64,000 bases of DNA from the NCBI RefSeq assembly GCF_002795865.1, contig NZ_CP024920.1:1275001-1339000 (forward strand). Direction: 5' to 3'. This document shows, in pieces, positions 63,218 to 64,000 of this stretch. Position numbers and translations under genes: made by a program. The stretch comes from Qipengyuania seohaensis (GTDB lineage: Bacteria > Pseudomonadota > Alphaproteobacteria > Sphingomonadales > Sphingomonadaceae). Position 1 is the first letter of the stretch. The number at the start of each line of letters is the position of its first letter. The notes below the pieces were generated by a model. The model did no database searches and was not told where the DNA came from. It saw nothing but the letters and a program-made list of their open reading frames with translations.

Positions 63218-64000
63218 ATGGAGCTGGAACGCGGCAAGGCCATCGAACAAGGCGGTTTCCTGCTGTTCCTTGGACTGATCACACTCGCATTGCTGGTGGT
63301 AGTCCTGCCGTTTCTCCAGCCCATGCTCTGGGCGGCACTGGCGGCAATCATGTTCCAGCCCCTGCTGCGCTGGTTCCTCGTACGTTTGCCGGGGCGAGAT
63401 AGCCTGGCCGCGTCCCTGACCCTGATCGTGATTTTCGTCGCCGTCATTTTGCCCGCATTCTGGATCGGCAGCGAAGTGGTCGACGAAGCGGCAGGCCTCG
63501 TAGTCGCCTTCCAGCAGGGCCGGATCGATGTGGCCGATTGGTTCGAACAGGTGTTCGGGGCGCTTCCCGCGAATATCCAGGCCTCGCTCAGCGAATCCGG
63601 CTTTGGCGATCTCTCGGCACTGCAGGAGCGCGCGCAGGAATTCGCGCAGGACAGCCTCGGACTTATAGCGCAGCAGGCAATCGCGTTCGGCGGCAGCGTT
63701 TTCGGCTATGTCCTCGCCTTTGCCGTGGGTCTCTACGTCAGCTTCTTCCTGCTGCGCGACGGCAGGACGATCAGCGCATCTATCCTGCGTGCACTGCCCT
63801 TCGACCAGTCGATCTCGCAGCGCCTCGCCGATCGTTTCCTCGGCATCGTACGCGCCACAATCAAGGGGTCCATCGTCGTCGGGCTGGTGCAGGGTGCGCT
63901 CGGCGCGCTCACCTTCTGGGTGGTAGGCATGCCCTCGGTCCTGCTTTTCGGCGTGATCATGGCCATCGCATCGCTCCTCCCGGCGGTCGGTCCGGCAATC
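63218..64000 (+). CDS. AI-2E family transporter, 3' end cut by window
   Basis: First 261 codons of a membrane protein. It has paired N-terminal spans (FLLFLGLITLALLVVVLPFL, LTLIVIFVAVILPAFWIGSE), a soluble loop, then VLAFAVGLYVSFFLLRDGRT and IKGSIVVGLVQGALGALTFW, a layout typical of the AI-2E/UPF0118 family, whose members export small molecules or exchange ions; AI-2 transport itself is shown for few. GAGGCGGGCGGGG lies before the ATG, 20 bases after the gyrB stop, so it may be co-transcribed with gyrB. Confidence 0.88.
   Translation, partial: MELERGKAIEQGGFLLFLGLITLALLVVVLPFLQPMLWAALAAIMFQPLLRWFLVRLPGRDSLAASLTLIVIFVAVILPAFWIGSEVVDEAAGLVVAFQQGRIDVADWFEQVFGALPANIQASLSESGFGDLSALQERAQEFAQDSLGLIAQQAIAFGGSVFGYVLAFAVGLYVSFFLLRDGRTISASILRALPFDQSISQRLADRFLGIVRATIKGSIVVGLVQGALGALTFWVVGMPSVLLFGVIMAIASLLPAVGPAI

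Overview
The window is a stretch of GC-rich chromosome that looks like an alphaproteobacterium of the Sphingomonadales, most likely Erythrobacteraceae. I infer this from the overall gene families (DUF2171, DUF924, DUF1295, WcaI-type glycosyltransferase, a TonB-dependent receptor, a short class I ribonucleotide reductase, leucine catabolism genes) and from codon use; no rRNA or other marker fixes the species. About 60 protein genes and one tRNA, tRNA-Gly(GCC), are supported. There is no CRISPR array, insertion sequence or intact prophage. Genes are tightly packed, many joined by ATGA stop/start overlaps, and TTG or GTG starts are common.

Layout. 1-4449: glnD (cut by the window edge) and an acyl-CoA synthetase. 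4626-7034: lgt, a MidA-type methyltransferase and a DUF2147 protein. 7036-9829: a three-gene osmoprotectant (Opu-type) ABC operon with a fused permease/binding protein. 9867-11393: an orphan HWE histidine kinase. 11541-14633: leucine breakdown (isovaleryl-CoA dehydrogenase, a small PhnA-like protein, methylcrotonyl-CoA carboxylase beta). 14681-16815: acyltransferase, DUF1295 membrane protein and a TetR regulator. 16824-21764: a surface-polysaccharide region with two glycosyltransferases and a two-gene cassette that resembles a phage tail-spike (beta-helix) unit. 21844-25839: dcd, a saccharopine-dehydrogenase-like enzyme and a TonB-dependent receptor with a His-rich loop. 25953-31225: tRNA-Gly, a thioredoxin-TPR protein, a Lon-N protein, then the minus-strand run argB, yggT, folD, lipoprotein, marC. 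31319-34496: small membrane and envelope proteins, two DUF1294 proteins (one fused to an Excalibur domain) and a thermonuclease.

35490-37390 is the most unusual part. It is visibly richer in A and T than its surroundings, carries a GIY-YIG-like gene and an Abi-family (HEPN RNase) gene, and contains a 3' remnant of a lost host gene. Just upstream of the Abi gene lies a compact structured RNA of about 95 nt with its own promoter-like sequence and intrinsic terminator. This is best read as a small phage-defence island with an abiF-type non-coding RNA.

37391-43086 holds nrdB and nrdA, separated by two small genes and a glycosyltransferase. 43554-46073 holds a TonB-C-like protein and a second adenylate-forming enzyme. 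46091-49026 holds palindromic repeats and a TIR-transmembrane-TPR protein followed by a small uncharacterised protein, a second candidate signalling or defence module. 49096-54790 is housekeeping: guaA, two adjacent endonuclease III genes, DUF924, tldD and a zinc-finger protein. 54846-64000 holds an ABC ATPase, nadB, a PilZ protein, an alpha/beta hydrolase, sdaA, gyrB (probably read from a leaderless transcript) and the start of an AI-2E-type transporter gene cut by the window edge.
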